Assembly: GCA_015233935.1 (NCBI GenBank)
Contig: JADFXB010000023.1
Span: 1-39,746, forward strand
DNA: 39,746 nucleotides
DNA from: Magnetococcales bacterium
GTDB lineage: Bacteria > Pseudomonadota > Magnetococcia > Magnetococcales > JADFXB01
Direction of reading: 5' to 3'
In this document: positions 25,860 to 33,775 of the stretch, piece by piece
Numbering within the stretch: position 1 is the first letter of the stretch
Layout of the letters: each line of letters opens with the position of its first letter
Program-made: the position numbers and the translations under genes
Notes under the pieces: generated by a model
What the model was told of the DNA's origin: nothing
Databases searched by the model: none
What the model saw: only the letters and a program-made list of their open reading frames with translations

Positions 25860-26975
25860 TCCACCCTTGATTATAACCTTCGCAAAACCGCTGCCTTCAC
25901 TACGTAAATTGGTGACTTGGCCTTTGTACAAACGGGCCGCCACTGCCAATATCCGATCCTGATAAGCAAACAATCGCCAGTCACACTTTAATTTTTCCTC
26001 CCCATGCACCACCAGAGAGGGGGGAACCATCTCTTGTACCAGGGTAGTGGCCGGGGTTAGAGAATTAAAGCGGGTGCGGCTCATGCTCTCTCCCAAAACA
26101 ACGCCGCGACTGCCAAAGGAGGTGACCGGTTTCAACACCCATTTTTTGCGCTCCTGCCAAATTTCATCCCCAGAAAAATTTTCCAACATGCCACTGGCAG
26201 GAATCCATTGTTGTACCCAAGCCACCTCTTCTGCAGAAAACCCGCAACGGGCCAGCAGGGAACCCTCCTGCCACAGGGGCATGCGTCGTTTGTCTGCCAA
26301 TAGACCATAGACCCTAGGGTGGGGGGTAAGAGCCACCTTTTGTCCCATCCAGGCGGCAGCCAGCCCCGCCATGGCCGGGGTTTCCAGATAAAAATCACAA
26401 TGACGATTATAGATCAACTGCACCGCCTCTCCCTGCCAGTACACCCCGTTGGCATCCATGGTCAACTCTTGGGGGGAGGCAATCACCGCTTGCCAACCCA
26501 TGGCCTGGAACAGGTGTTGATAGATCACCATTTCCGGGTATAAAAACTGGCCTTCTGGGGTATCGTCTAAAATCACCGCCCGTTGCACCTCCACCCCTGC
26601 CAATCGGGCCTCCTGGCGAAAGGCTGCGGCCAGCGGACTTGCCAGGGCATCTTTTATAATTTTTTGTGGGATTTGGCTTCGCCAGTCGAACAGGTCACCG
26701 TCATGATGGGCCAGCCATGCCAGCAATAATCCGCCTGCATTGGTGTTGACCTCAATCAGTCGGGGGCCTTGCGGGGTGATGTGAAAATCATACCCCATGG
26801 GCAAACCGCTGGGACCACTGTGGTAACGTGCCGTTTCCGGCAACACTGGGTCCACCATGGCATGATAAGTCGGTAATTGAGAAAGGCGGTGGAGTAAACG
26901 TACCAAGTGGACCATTTGCCGTAAATGGTCCCGGCTTAACAGGACTTCCAGGGGGCGAACTCCAGGTTGGCTCAA
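25845..26975 (-). CDS. Circularly permuted ATP-grasp family protein
   Basis: The 376-residue protein looks like an ATP-grasp ligase of the permuted (glutathionylspermidine synthase-like) kind. The metal-binding type motif EVNTNAGG (75-82) precedes the ATP-binding lysine motif LKPVTSFGSRG (281-291). LADKRRMPLW (226-235) and the basic CDWRLFAY..ARLYKGQVTNLRSEGSG near the C-terminus would complete the site. The substrate is unknown; carboxylate-amine ligation is the family chemistry. I use a TTG start (26973-26975) because AAGGAA lies 6 nt upstream and no ATG occurs before residue 21. It follows the HD-GYP gene by 31 bp and overlaps the end of the convergent kinase gene by 15 bp. Confidence 0.75.
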   Translation of the reverse strand: MSQPGVRPLEVLLSRDHLRQMVHLVRLLHRLSQLPTYHAMVDPVLPETARYHSGPSGLPMGYDFHITPQGPRLIEVNTNAGGLLLAWLAHHDGDLFDWRSQIPQKIIKDALASPLAAAFRQEARLAGVEVQRAVILDDTPEGQFLYPEMVIYQHLFQAMGWQAVIASPQELTMDANGVYWQGEAVQLIYNRHCDFYLETPAMAGLAAAWMGQKVALTPHPRVYGLLADKRRMPLWQEGSLLARCGFSAEEVAWVQQWIPASGMLENFSGDEIWQERKKWVLKPVTSFGSRGVVLGESMSRTRFNSLTPATTLVQEMVPPSLVVHGEEKLKCDWRLFAYQDRILAVAARLYKGQVTNLRSEGSGFAKVIIKGGLTAG

Positions 26976-27006
26976 GGGGATTTCCTTATGACAAGATACA
27001 GGCGGC

Positions 27007-28206
27007 TTAGGTGGGACGATGCTGCTCTCCCAGCATTAAAATAAACTGGGTCAAAAACTCCTGATTAATGGCCTTGCCCATTTCTCGCATCTTTCCCAAC
27101 GATTGAAAGGGAGAAAAGGCATCCCGGAAGGGTTGGCGGTTGGTCAGGGAATCGTAAATTTCCATGATATTGACTATTTGTGCCAAGGGATCGATCTGAC
27201 CTATTTTAAGTTTATCCGGGTAGCCCGTACCGTCCATTTGTTCATGGTGCTGGGCCACAATGGGCAGCACATCAGGAGGCAGGCCAGGGACTTCACGGCA
27301 CCATTCCACTCCCAGGGTGACGTGCTCGCGCAAGGATTCATATTCAGAAGGGGATATCTTGGTTTTTTTCAACAACAGGTCGGGGTCTATTCTGGTTTTG
27401 CCAATATCATGCAGCATTCCTCCCAGTCCCAGCAGTTGCAGTTGAAATTGGGAAAGTTTCAGTCGTATCCCCAACCCCATGGAGAGAACCGCCACATTGA
27501 CAGAGTGGATATAGGTATTAAAATCCTGATCGGAAATTTTGAGCAGGGCATAATAGGTGCCGCCGTTGTCAAACATACTCTCTAGTATTTGATCAATGGC
27601 CTTGTTGGCCACCGGCAGGGCCTCTTTAGGTTCTGGGCAATGAAACAGCCCGTGGGCGGCCATTTTGGCATTTTCCCGCATGAGGATACCCCCTGCCACA
27701 TTCATGGGCTGGTAGGTGGCCTCTTCCGCCCAACTGTTTTGCAGGTAGTCATAATATTTTTCCAAATCTACTTGGAAAATATAGGCCGAGGTAAATTCAA
27801 GCAAATGCTGTTCGGTAACGGAGGTGGGGACGCCCGGCAAATCAGGGGCGATGATGGGGGTGGGAAGTCCCGATTCCACCGTAAATACGGTAAAATCTGG
27901 AGTGGATCCCTTGCGCAGGGTGTGTATATCGATAAAAACAAACTTTTCTTGCAAATAGCGAATTTGGCTGTTATCGCCGCTATATCCCGCCACTCGGGCG
28001 GTCAGCCGCAAAAATTTGGGATAGTCCCCTTTTTCAATATATATTTTTTCGACGCCATTCTCCCGCAATTGCAACAGGACATTTTCATCCACGGGCAACT
28101 GGCGGCTGCGGAATAAGACGTATTTTTTATTATAGGTGAGGTAGAGATCAAACCCGTAGGTTTCGTTGATCGGCAATTCACCGATGGGAATGGGAATATA
28201 GATCAT
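27007..28206 (-). CDS. HD-GYP domain cyclic-di-GMP phosphodiesterase
   Basis: The 399-residue cytoplasmic protein should hydrolyse c-di-GMP. The C-terminal HD-GYP domain (about 205-395) has H234, the HD pair H266-D267 in LHDIGK, HHEQMDGTGYP at 320-330 and EIYDSLTNRQPFR, all as in active enzymes. The N-terminal part (1-200) starts with a DUF3391-like segment (PIGELPINETYGFDLYL) and continues into a mixed region of unknown fold. It is the first gene of a two-gene unit with the permuted ATP-grasp gene. With the GGDEF protein at 6045-7067, the window encodes both synthesis and breakdown of c-di-GMP. Confidence 0.92.
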   Translation of the reverse strand: MIYIPIPIGELPINETYGFDLYLTYNKKYVLFRSRQLPVDENVLLQLRENGVEKIYIEKGDYPKFLRLTARVAGYSGDNSQIRYLQEKFVFIDIHTLRKGSTPDFTVFTVESGLPTPIIAPDLPGVPTSVTEQHLLEFTSAYIFQVDLEKYYDYLQNSWAEEATYQPMNVAGGILMRENAKMAAHGLFHCPEPKEALPVANKAIDQILESMFDNGGTYYALLKISDQDFNTYIHSVNVAVLSMGLGIRLKLSQFQLQLLGLGGMLHDIGKTRIDPDLLLKKTKISPSEYESLREHVTLGVEWCREVPGLPPDVLPIVAQHHEQMDGTGYPDKLKIGQIDPLAQIVNIMEIYDSLTNRQPFRDAFSPFQSLGKMREMGKAINQEFLTQFILMLGEQHRPT

Positions 28207-28287
28207 GTCTCCATTACACCTGTGGCAATTTCATCTCCTGGGATTAGGGTAGACCAACGTTTCCCAGAATGCAACGGGGATCAAGGT

Positions 28288-29301
28288 TTATTGTTGTAAG
28301 GGTTTGACAGCATCCAGCCACCAGGTGCCATCCTCCGCCGGAATGGCCTCTTCCACCTGGTATCCCTCATGACGCAGGGTGCGGGGGACATTTTCCAGGG
28401 GTTCTTTGCCTTGCAGATGAATACGCAGGCGGCTGCCTGGGGCCATGGATTCCAGCTTCAATTTGACTCGCACAAAGGTCATGGGACAGGTTTCGTAGGT
28501 GATATCGATGGTATCATCCACTTGCGGACCCGAACGGGTGTTCAGGGTTTGGCTCTTTTTGTCCTGACCACCGCAGACAGGGCAACCGGGTTGCGGGTGG
28601 GTAATCCCCACGGACTGGGAGGTGGACAGCACATGGTGGTCCAGATAGGACCAGTTGACGGTGCGGGTAAGGCGCAGAATCACCTCTTGAGCCAGCAGAC
28701 AACCCGTGAAACCTGCGGCCAGTTGCAACCAGCTCTCCTCTTCCTGCCAGGGACCACCAGGCATGGGGAGCAGGGGTGGAGCGGTTTGACAGGCCAGGCA
28801 ACCAAAAAGAGGAGAGTAATGGCGCACATGTACCCAACCCTCTTGCAAACGACTGTGCAAAAGGGGAATGCCATGGTCCATGCAGAGTTGATTGATGCGT
28901 TGCAACTCTTTGTCCCCAGCCTCGGTGACCACCACCATGGAGCAGTTGACAAGATGATTTTCCAAGGCATGGTGCTGGTCGGACAGGGGAATGACGCTAA
29001 TGGTGGGGTTCAAGCGTATGAGGGTTTCCGCTGCGATGGTTACGGCGGGTGCCCCCATCTGACTGGTGACTTGCAAAAGTCGGTGCCCGGCGGTAAAGGT
29101 TCCATCCTGACTGGGTTCCAGGAGCAACAGAGTACCAATTCCTGCCCCGGCCAGATAGAGCAGGGTGGTTCCCGCCATGCCGCCGATACCCACCACCAGA
29201 ACCGTCGCCTGCCCCAACCGTTGTTGTCCCTCCTCACCCAAATGGGAGAGCATCAACTGCCGTGAATAGCGTTCCATCAGGTTGGCGGGGAAGTGTTGCA
29301 T
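28288..29301 (-). CDS. Degenerate ThiF/E1-like protein fused to a TusA sulfur-carrier domain
   Basis: The 337-residue protein has an E1-like (MoeB/ThiF/HesA) domain (1-245) and a TusA/SirA domain (about 262-335). It keeps the N-terminal arginine-finger helix (R11-Y-S-R14-Q, GEEGQQRL), the glycine-rich loop VVGIGGMAG and two CxxC zinc pairs (C168/C171, C240/C243). The adenylation residues are gone: the VDxD acidic pair is EPSQ (62-65), the NLxRQ motif and following lysine are missing, the later DGSDN is TEAGD, and no catalytic cysteine aligns. The TusA part keeps the sulfur-binding C272 in CPM. It starts 3 bp after cysK. It probably acts as a sulfur-delivery partner of the intact E1-like protein upstream. 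Confidence 0.85.
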   Translation of the reverse strand: MQHFPANLMERYSRQLMLSHLGEEGQQRLGQATVLVVGIGGMAGTTLLYLAGAGIGTLLLLEPSQDGTFTAGHRLLQVTSQMGAPAVTIAAETLIRLNPTISVIPLSDQHHALENHLVNCSMVVVTEAGDKELQRINQLCMDHGIPLLHSRLQEGWVHVRHYSPLFGCLACQTAPPLLPMPGGPWQEEESWLQLAAGFTGCLLAQEVILRLTRTVNWSYLDHHVLSTSQSVGITHPQPGCPVCGGQDKKSQTLNTRSGPQVDDTIDITYETCPMTFVRVKLKLESMAPGSRLRIHLQGKEPLENVPRTLRHEGYQVEEAIPAEDGTWWLDAVKPLQQ

Positions 29302-29304
29302 GGG

Positions 29305-30231
29305 TTATTCCGGGAAGAGTTCGGAGGAAAAATAGCGTTCCGCAAAGCTGGCGATGATTACCACCAACCGCTTGCCCTGGTTTTCCGGCAAAACAGCCAT
29401 ATCCATGGCAGCCGCCACCGTGGCCCCGGAGGAGATGCCACAGGGAATGCCCTCCCGTTGGGCCATCAGGCGCGCCACCTCGAAGGCCCGTTGATCGGAA
29501 ACCTTGCAGATGCGGTGGATCAACTGGGTATCCAATACCTGGGGAATAAATCCAGCACCAATCCCTTGAATGCGGTGGGGACCGGGCATTCCTCCTGACA
29601 AGACGGGTGACTCTTCCGGCTCCACGGCATAGATGCGCAAGTTGGGATTTTTTTCTTTCAAAAAGCGACCTGCCCCGGTCAAGGTGCCACCGGTTCCCAC
29701 ACCGACCACAAAACCATCCACCTGGCCATCGCAATCGTCCCATATTTCCGGCCCGGTGGTGGTGTAGTGGGCGCGGGGATTGGCCGGGTTGTCAAACTGG
29801 TTGGGGATAAAGGAGTGGGGTATTTTGGCATGCAACTCCTTGGCCTTTTCAATGGCTCCCCGCATGCCTTCGGAGGCAGGGGTGACCACCAGTTCCGCCC
29901 CCAGGAGTTGAAACATTTTCCGCCGCTCCACCGACATGGCCTCCGGCATGGTGAGGATCAACCGATAGCCACGGGCCGCGCAAATAAAGGCCAGGGCAAT
30001 ACCGGTATTGCCAGAAGTGGGCTCAATAATGACGGTTCCCGGTTCGATCCATCCCCGTTGTTCACCGTCATCGATCAAGGACAAGCCGATGCGATCCTTC
30101 ACCGAGCTTAAGGGATTGAAAAATTCCAACTTGGCGAGAATTTCGCAGGAGGAATTTTCCACCATGCGGTTAAGGCGTACCAGAGGGGTACGACCGATGG
30201 TCTGGGTAATGTTTTGACAAATATGGCCCAT
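29305..30231 (-). CDS. cysK: Cysteine synthase (O-acetylserine sulfhydrylase)
   Basis: CysK makes cysteine from O-acetylserine and sulfide or another sulfur donor, with PLP. The 308-residue product has the PLP lysine K45 (NPLSSVKDR), the substrate loop TSGNTG, the phosphate-binding GTGGT and the end motif ERYFSS. The tail reads IIASFAERYFSS where many CysK have a Pro-Asp/Ser-x-Gly-Glu-Arg-Tyr pattern, a small departure. The ATG at 30229-30231 has AAGGAA 7 nt upstream; the longer frame to 30471 is a shadow of the upstream gene. It sits between two E1-like genes and two genes after an Rrf2 regulator. That suggests sulfur from a protein carrier and regulation resembling CymR/CysK of Bacillus. 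Confidence 0.93.
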   Translation of the reverse strand: MGHICQNITQTIGRTPLVRLNRMVENSSCEILAKLEFFNPLSSVKDRIGLSLIDDGEQRGWIEPGTVIIEPTSGNTGIALAFICAARGYRLILTMPEAMSVERRKMFQLLGAELVVTPASEGMRGAIEKAKELHAKIPHSFIPNQFDNPANPRAHYTTTGPEIWDDCDGQVDGFVVGVGTGGTLTGAGRFLKEKNPNLRIYAVEPEESPVLSGGMPGPHRIQGIGAGFIPQVLDTQLIHRICKVSDQRAFEVARLMAQREGIPCGISSGATVAAAMDMAVLPENQGKRLVVIIASFAERYFSSELFPE

Positions 30232-30269
30232 GCTGGGGTTCCTTGCTGACGAATTGGGAAGATAAAGCC

Positions 30270-30941
30270 TCAACGCCCGCCCTGGCCGCAAACAGGGCAG
30301 GCAGGATCCGGTCGATAATGGATGACACGTCGTTTGCCTTGCAGGAGGTCGATGGAGAGCAGGCGGCCACGCAAGGGTTCCCCAACCCCGCGTAACAGCT
30401 TGAGGGCCTCCATGGCCATCAGCCAGCCCACCTCTCCTGCCAAAGGACCCACCACCCCCTCCCGCATACAATTGCCTTCTTCTGCCTCATCGGAGGGCGG
30501 GGTAAAGAGGCAGTGCAGGCACGGAGAGCCATCCAGGGTGGTGACCTGTCCCAGATAACCGGCAGCCGCCCCGTGCACCAAAGGTTTATTGGCGCGGAAA
30601 GCGGCTTCGTTAATGGCAAAACGGGTGGCAAAGTTGTCAGAGCCATCCAATACCAAGTCGTATTCTGCCACCAGTTGGGTCATCTCCTGGATGTTTTCCA
30701 ACCGGAAAGGGTAGGGGGTGGTTTGCAAAAAGGGAAAGCGATCCCGCAGTCTTTCGCAGGCGGTGACAGCCTTTTGTTTGCCCACATCGTAGGTGTGGTA
30801 GATCACCTGGCGATGCAGGTTGGAAAGGGCTACATCATCCCCATCGACGATTCCCAGCCGCTGCACTCCGGCCACCGCCAGGGCCAAAGCTGCACCACTG
30901 CCAAGACCACCGGCACCCAACAGCAAAACACGTTCGCTCAT
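30270..30941 (-). CDS. E1-like adenylyltransferase (MoeB/ThiF/HesA family), N-terminally short
   Basis: These enzymes adenylate the C-terminal glycine of ubiquitin-like sulfur carriers such as ThiS or MoaD. The 223-residue protein has an intact site: GAGGLGSG (9-16), VDGD (32-35), SNLHRQ (40-45), K55/K57, DGSDN (99-103), the catalytic-type C158 (GNCMREGVVGP) and zinc pairs C141/C144 and C215/C218. It begins right at the first beta strand (MSERVLLLG) and lacks the roughly 25-residue N-terminal helix with the arginine finger. No start codon lies upstream in frame, and the upstream codons do not resemble that helix. It lies 19 bp after the Rrf2 gene and 38 bp before cysK. Confidence 0.9.
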   Translation of the reverse strand: MSERVLLLGAGGLGSGAALALAVAGVQRLGIVDGDDVALSNLHRQVIYHTYDVGKQKAVTACERLRDRFPFLQTTPYPFRLENIQEMTQLVAEYDLVLDGSDNFATRFAINEAAFRANKPLVHGAAAGYLGQVTTLDGSPCLHCLFTPPSDEAEEGNCMREGVVGPLAGEVGWLMAMEALKLLRGVGEPLRGRLLSIDLLQGKRRVIHYRPDPACPVCGQGGR

Positions 30942-30960
30942 GTTGATTCCGCTGGCCGGG

Positions 30961-31422
30961 TCAAATACTGAAGTTGATCCGATTATACACCTCGGAGGTG
31001 ATACCGGCCCGGAAGGCGCGGGTGGTCAACTCTTCGATACTGACCCCATCCATCATCACCAGAATTTGATCCTGAAACTCCTGCCACAAAGGGCGCACCA
31101 CAGATTGACCAATGGGGCCGATGGCCACATCTTCCGGCAGTCCCAGGCCGCTTTCATCGGGCATGTCCATCACCACCCGGGCGATTTCTCCCACAAAGAT
31201 GCGGGAACGTTCCCTGGCCAGCAGATAGCCTCCCTTGGGACCGCGAATGCCTTTCAGGATGCCCGCATGGACCAAACGCTGCATCACCTGCTCCAGATAG
31301 CGTTGGGGAACGCCCTGTCGTTGGGTGACTTCGCGTATTTGCACCGGCTCGCCGCCGGAGTTGTAGGCGATGTCTACCACGGCCTCGATGGCATAGAGCA
31401 ATTTTTTTGAAAATTTCAGCAC
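30961..31422 (-). CDS. Rrf2-family transcriptional regulator without Fe-S cysteines (CymR-like)
   Basis: The 153-residue protein has the Rrf2 winged helix: YAIEAVVDIAY, then the recognition region VPQRYLEQVMQRLVHAGILKGIRGPKGGYLLAR. It contains no cysteine at all, so it cannot carry the cluster of IscR or NsrR. In that it resembles CymR, the regulator of cysteine genes that works with CysK in Bacillus. With cysK two genes downstream, control of this sulfur block is the obvious inference. The start is taken as the GTG at 31420-31422, 8 nt after GGGAG, which gives the usual MLKFSKKLLYA beginning; the GTG at 31437 is the alternative. Confidence 0.88.
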   Translation of the reverse strand: MLKFSKKLLYAIEAVVDIAYNSGGEPVQIREVTQRQGVPQRYLEQVMQRLVHAGILKGIRGPKGGYLLARERSRIFVGEIARVVMDMPDESGLGLPEDVAIGPIGQSVVRPLWQEFQDQILVMMDGVSIEELTTRAFRAGITSEVYNRINFSI

Positions 31423-31457
31423 GACCAAGGCTCCCACATGGGAAATAAAGGTTGAAT

Positions 31458-31919
31458 TTAACGTCCGGTATGGCCAAAACCTTGTTCACCCCGTTGGGTG
31501 ACGGGTAGTTCGTTCACGGGTTGCCAGCGTCCTTGCAGCACGGGAGACAAGAGAAACTGGGCGATACGGTCTCCCCGTTGTATGGAGTAGGGGAGTTTGC
31601 CATGGTTGATCAACAACACCCCGATCTCTCCCCGATAATCCGCATCGATGGTGCCGGGGGCGTTGAGGACGGTAACCCCATGTTTGAAGGCCAGACCGGA
31701 ACGGGGGCGCACCTGTCCTTCATAACCCTGGGGGATGGCCACGGTCAGACCGCTGGGGATCAATCGCCATTCGCCAGGTTGCAGAATGACTTCCTGCTCC
31801 ACGGCTGCCAAGAGATCCATGCCCGCTGCTGAGGCGGTCTGGTAGGCAGGCAGGGGCATGCCCTGACCATGGGGCAGTTGACAAACGGCAATCTCCACCT
31901 CTTGCACCGAATCCTTCAT
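31458..31919 (-). CDS. dut: dUTP diphosphatase (dUTPase)
   Basis: Dut hydrolyses dUTP to dUMP, keeping uracil out of DNA and feeding thymidylate synthesis. The 153-residue trimeric-type protein shows all five motifs: AGMDLLAA (32-39), RPRSGLA (71-77), [17 protein letters not shown] (89-105), [10 protein letters not shown] (115-124) and the C-terminal [11 protein letters not shown]. The ATG at 31917-31919 overlaps the coaBC stop by 4 bp (ATGA), which fixes the start. The coaBC-dut order is common in proteobacteria. Its product dUMP is the substrate of the ThyX at 5207-6037. Confidence 0.96.
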   Translation of the reverse strand: MKDSVQEVEIAVCQLPHGQGMPLPAYQTASAAGMDLLAAVEQEVILQPGEWRLIPSGLTVAIPQGYEGQVRPRSGLAFKHGVTVLNAPGTIDADYRGEIGVLLINHGKLPYSIQRGDRIAQFLLSPVLQGRWQPVNELPVTQRGEQGFGHTGR

Positions 31920-33163
31920 GATCCATTTTCTCCAGATTTTGCCATCCACAAGGGGGTGATGGCGGCCAGCAGGTGATCCCCCACCTCTTCCTTGGACATC
32001 ATGGGAAGGGGTTGTTGTCTGCCATCGGGCCACAGCAGGGTCACCCGATTGGTGGTGGTGGCAAAACCGCTGCCTGGTTCACTGACATCGTTGGCCACCA
32101 ACAAGTCACACCCTTTGCGCCGCAATTTGGCCACCGCTTTGGTGAGCAGTTCGCCAGTTTCGGCGGCAAAGCCCACCACCACCTGGTCGCTGCGCCGGTT
32201 TTGGCTCAAGGTGGCCAGAATATCCACGGTGGTGGTCAATTGCAGGGACAACCCCTGGGGAGAGAGGTTTTCCTTTTTAATTTTTTCTGACCCGCTGATG
32301 ACGGGTTTAAAATCTCCCACGGCAGCAGTCAGGATGGCCGCCTGGCATTGGGGCCACACTCCAAGGGTGGCCTCCAGCATTTCTGCTGCCGAGGTAACCG
32401 CTACACATTGACACCCCATGGGCGGGGGAACTTCCAGGGGACCGTGTACATAGACCACTTCACCACCGGCACGCAGAATGGCTTGTGCCACGGCATAGCC
32501 CATGCGTCCGCTGGAATGGTTGGAGATGAATCGAACCGGATCCAGGGCTTCACGGGTGGGACCAGCGGTGACCACTATTTTTTTGCCTCGCCAGGGCTTG
32601 GGCAGTAAAACCCGCCGTGCCGCCTCCAGCAGGGTTTCCACCGGGGCCATGCGTCCTTCTCCCACCTCACCGCAGGCCAGGGGGCCGCTTTCCGGGCCGA
32701 TAAAATGGATGCCATCCCCTTGCAAGGTGGCCACATTGCGTCTTGTTGCCGGGTGGTGCCACATGGCATGGTTCATGGCCGGGGCCACCAATACCGGTCC
32801 CTGGCGGGCCAACAGCAGGGTGGAGAGGAGATCATCCCCTTGTCCCATGGCCATGCGGGCCAATAGATCCGCCGTGGCTGGGGCGACAATCACCAAATCC
32901 GCCTCCCGCGCCAGGCGGATGTGACCCATTTCCGCTTCCCCCACCAGGGAAAACAGATCACTGTAGACCGGTCCATTGGCCAGGGCCTGCATGGACAGGG
33001 GGGTGATAAAATGCAGGGCCGCCGGGGTAGGCACCACGGTTACCTTTGCCCCCTCCCCTTGCAATAATCGCAACAGGTCCAGGGTTTTGTAGGCCGCTAT
33101 CCCGCCACCAATGCCCACCACTATTTTTTTGTCGCGCCAAAAGCTCAAATCCTTGCACTCCAT
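31916..33163 (-). CDS. coaBC: Bifunctional phosphopantothenoylcysteine decarboxylase / phosphopantothenate-cysteine ligase
   Basis: CoaBC carries out two steps of coenzyme A synthesis, joining cysteine to phosphopantothenate and decarboxylating the product. The 415-residue protein has the flavin-dependent CoaC domain (1-185) with catalytic H81 (MGHIRLAR), APAMNHAMW and C164 in [10 protein letters not shown]. The CoaB domain (about 192-405) has [11 protein letters not shown] and AAVGDFKP. The enzyme consumes cysteine, a plausible metabolic link with the cysK block further along the same strand. It heads the six-gene run and is divergent from queF; the 179-bp space between contains the palindrome ATTGATCAAT (33211-33220). 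Confidence 0.95.
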   Translation of the reverse strand: MECKDLSFWRDKKIVVGIGGGIAAYKTLDLLRLLQGEGAKVTVVPTPAALHFITPLSMQALANGPVYSDLFSLVGEAEMGHIRLAREADLVIVAPATADLLARMAMGQGDDLLSTLLLARQGPVLVAPAMNHAMWHHPATRRNVATLQGDGIHFIGPESGPLACGEVGEGRMAPVETLLEAARRVLLPKPWRGKKIVVTAGPTREALDPVRFISNHSSGRMGYAVAQAILRAGGEVVYVHGPLEVPPPMGCQCVAVTSAAEMLEATLGVWPQCQAAILTAAVGDFKPVISGSEKIKKENLSPQGLSLQLTTTVDILATLSQNRRSDQVVVGFAAETGELLTKAVAKLRRKGCDLLVANDVSEPGSGFATTTNRVTLLWPDGRQQPLPMMSKEEVGDHLLAAITPLWMAKSGENGS

Positions 33164-33331
33164 TCCTGTGAAACGGTCGGATAATTATCCACTAATTACA
33201 GTGTATGTCAATTGATCAATATGCATTGAAAAAACAGATAATCAAATTGACCAGACCTTTGGGAAAGTGTGGATAAAAGGGTTGACAATCTCCTTGGCAT
33301 CTGGACGAACATGGGGATAAAGTAAGGCCAG

Positions 33332-33356
33332 GAGAGGCCGCCATGGGGGTGGTCTC
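33332..33356 (+). promoter_or_regulatory. Hairpin covering the queF ribosome binding site and ATG
   Basis: In the transcript GAGA(GG)CCGCC (33332-33342) can pair with GGTGGTCTC (33348-33356), leaving a 5-nt loop that starts with the ATG at 33343. The hairpin includes part of the AGGAG ribosome binding site. It could restrain translation. It does not match the preQ1-I riboswitch consensus, which often controls queuosine genes. Confidence 0.3.
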
Positions 33357-33771
33357 AAAAACAGGATGTCTTTTTACAAGTGGAATCAAGATGCCAAGCG
33401 CACCGTCCAAAACATTGGAAACCTTTGCCAATCCCTATCCCCAGCGGGATTATCGGGTGGAAATGCACTGTCCTGAATTTACCTGCCTGTGTCCCATGAC
33501 CGGCCAGCCGGATTTTGCCGAGTTTTGGATCAGCTATATTCCCGATCAATTGTGCGTGGAATTAAAATCGTTGAAACTTTACCTGTGGAGCTATCGGCAG
33601 GAGGGGGCCTTTCATGAGGCGGTGACCAATCGCATCATGGATGATCTATTGGCGGCTGTTGCTCCCCGTTATATGGTTTTGACGGGTTCCTTCAACATTC
33701 GGGGAGGGATCAAGACCACGGTGAAGGTGGTTTATCGGCAGCCGGGCTGGCAGGGAGAGGTTTTGGTATAA
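33343..33771 (+). CDS. queF: NADPH-dependent 7-cyano-7-deazaguanine reductase QueF
   Basis: QueF reduces preQ0 to preQ1 in queuosine synthesis for tRNA. The 142-residue, single-domain form carries the catalytic CysxxTGQPDF core ([12 protein letters not shown]) and the QueF signature ESLKLYLW-type segment [19 protein letters not shown]. The next residues [12 protein letters not shown] close the T-fold. The ATG at 33343 has AGGAG 8 nt upstream and gives the usual length before LETFANPYP. The ATG at 33391 would remove 16 residues and has no good ribosome binding site. The gene ends 4 bp before the end of the convergent reductase gene. No other queuosine gene is in the window. Confidence 0.93.
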   Translation: MGVVSKTGCLFTSGIKMPSAPSKTLETFANPYPQRDYRVEMHCPEFTCLCPMTGQPDFAEFWISYIPDQLCVELKSLKLYLWSYRQEGAFHEAVTNRIMDDLLAAVAPRYMVLTGSFNIRGGIKTTVKVVYRQPGWQGEVLV

Positions 33772-33775
33772 ACTT

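Noticed and set aside
28514-29743. Alternative minus-strand frames of 107 and 169 residues over the E1-TusA and cysK genes
   Set aside because: They overlap strongly supported genes on the same strand and are Gly/Arg-rich shadows.
33213-33220. TTGATCAA as an FNR site between coaBC and queF
   Set aside because: It lacks the 4-bp spacer of the FNR consensus; it is only a short palindrome (ATTGATCAAT).
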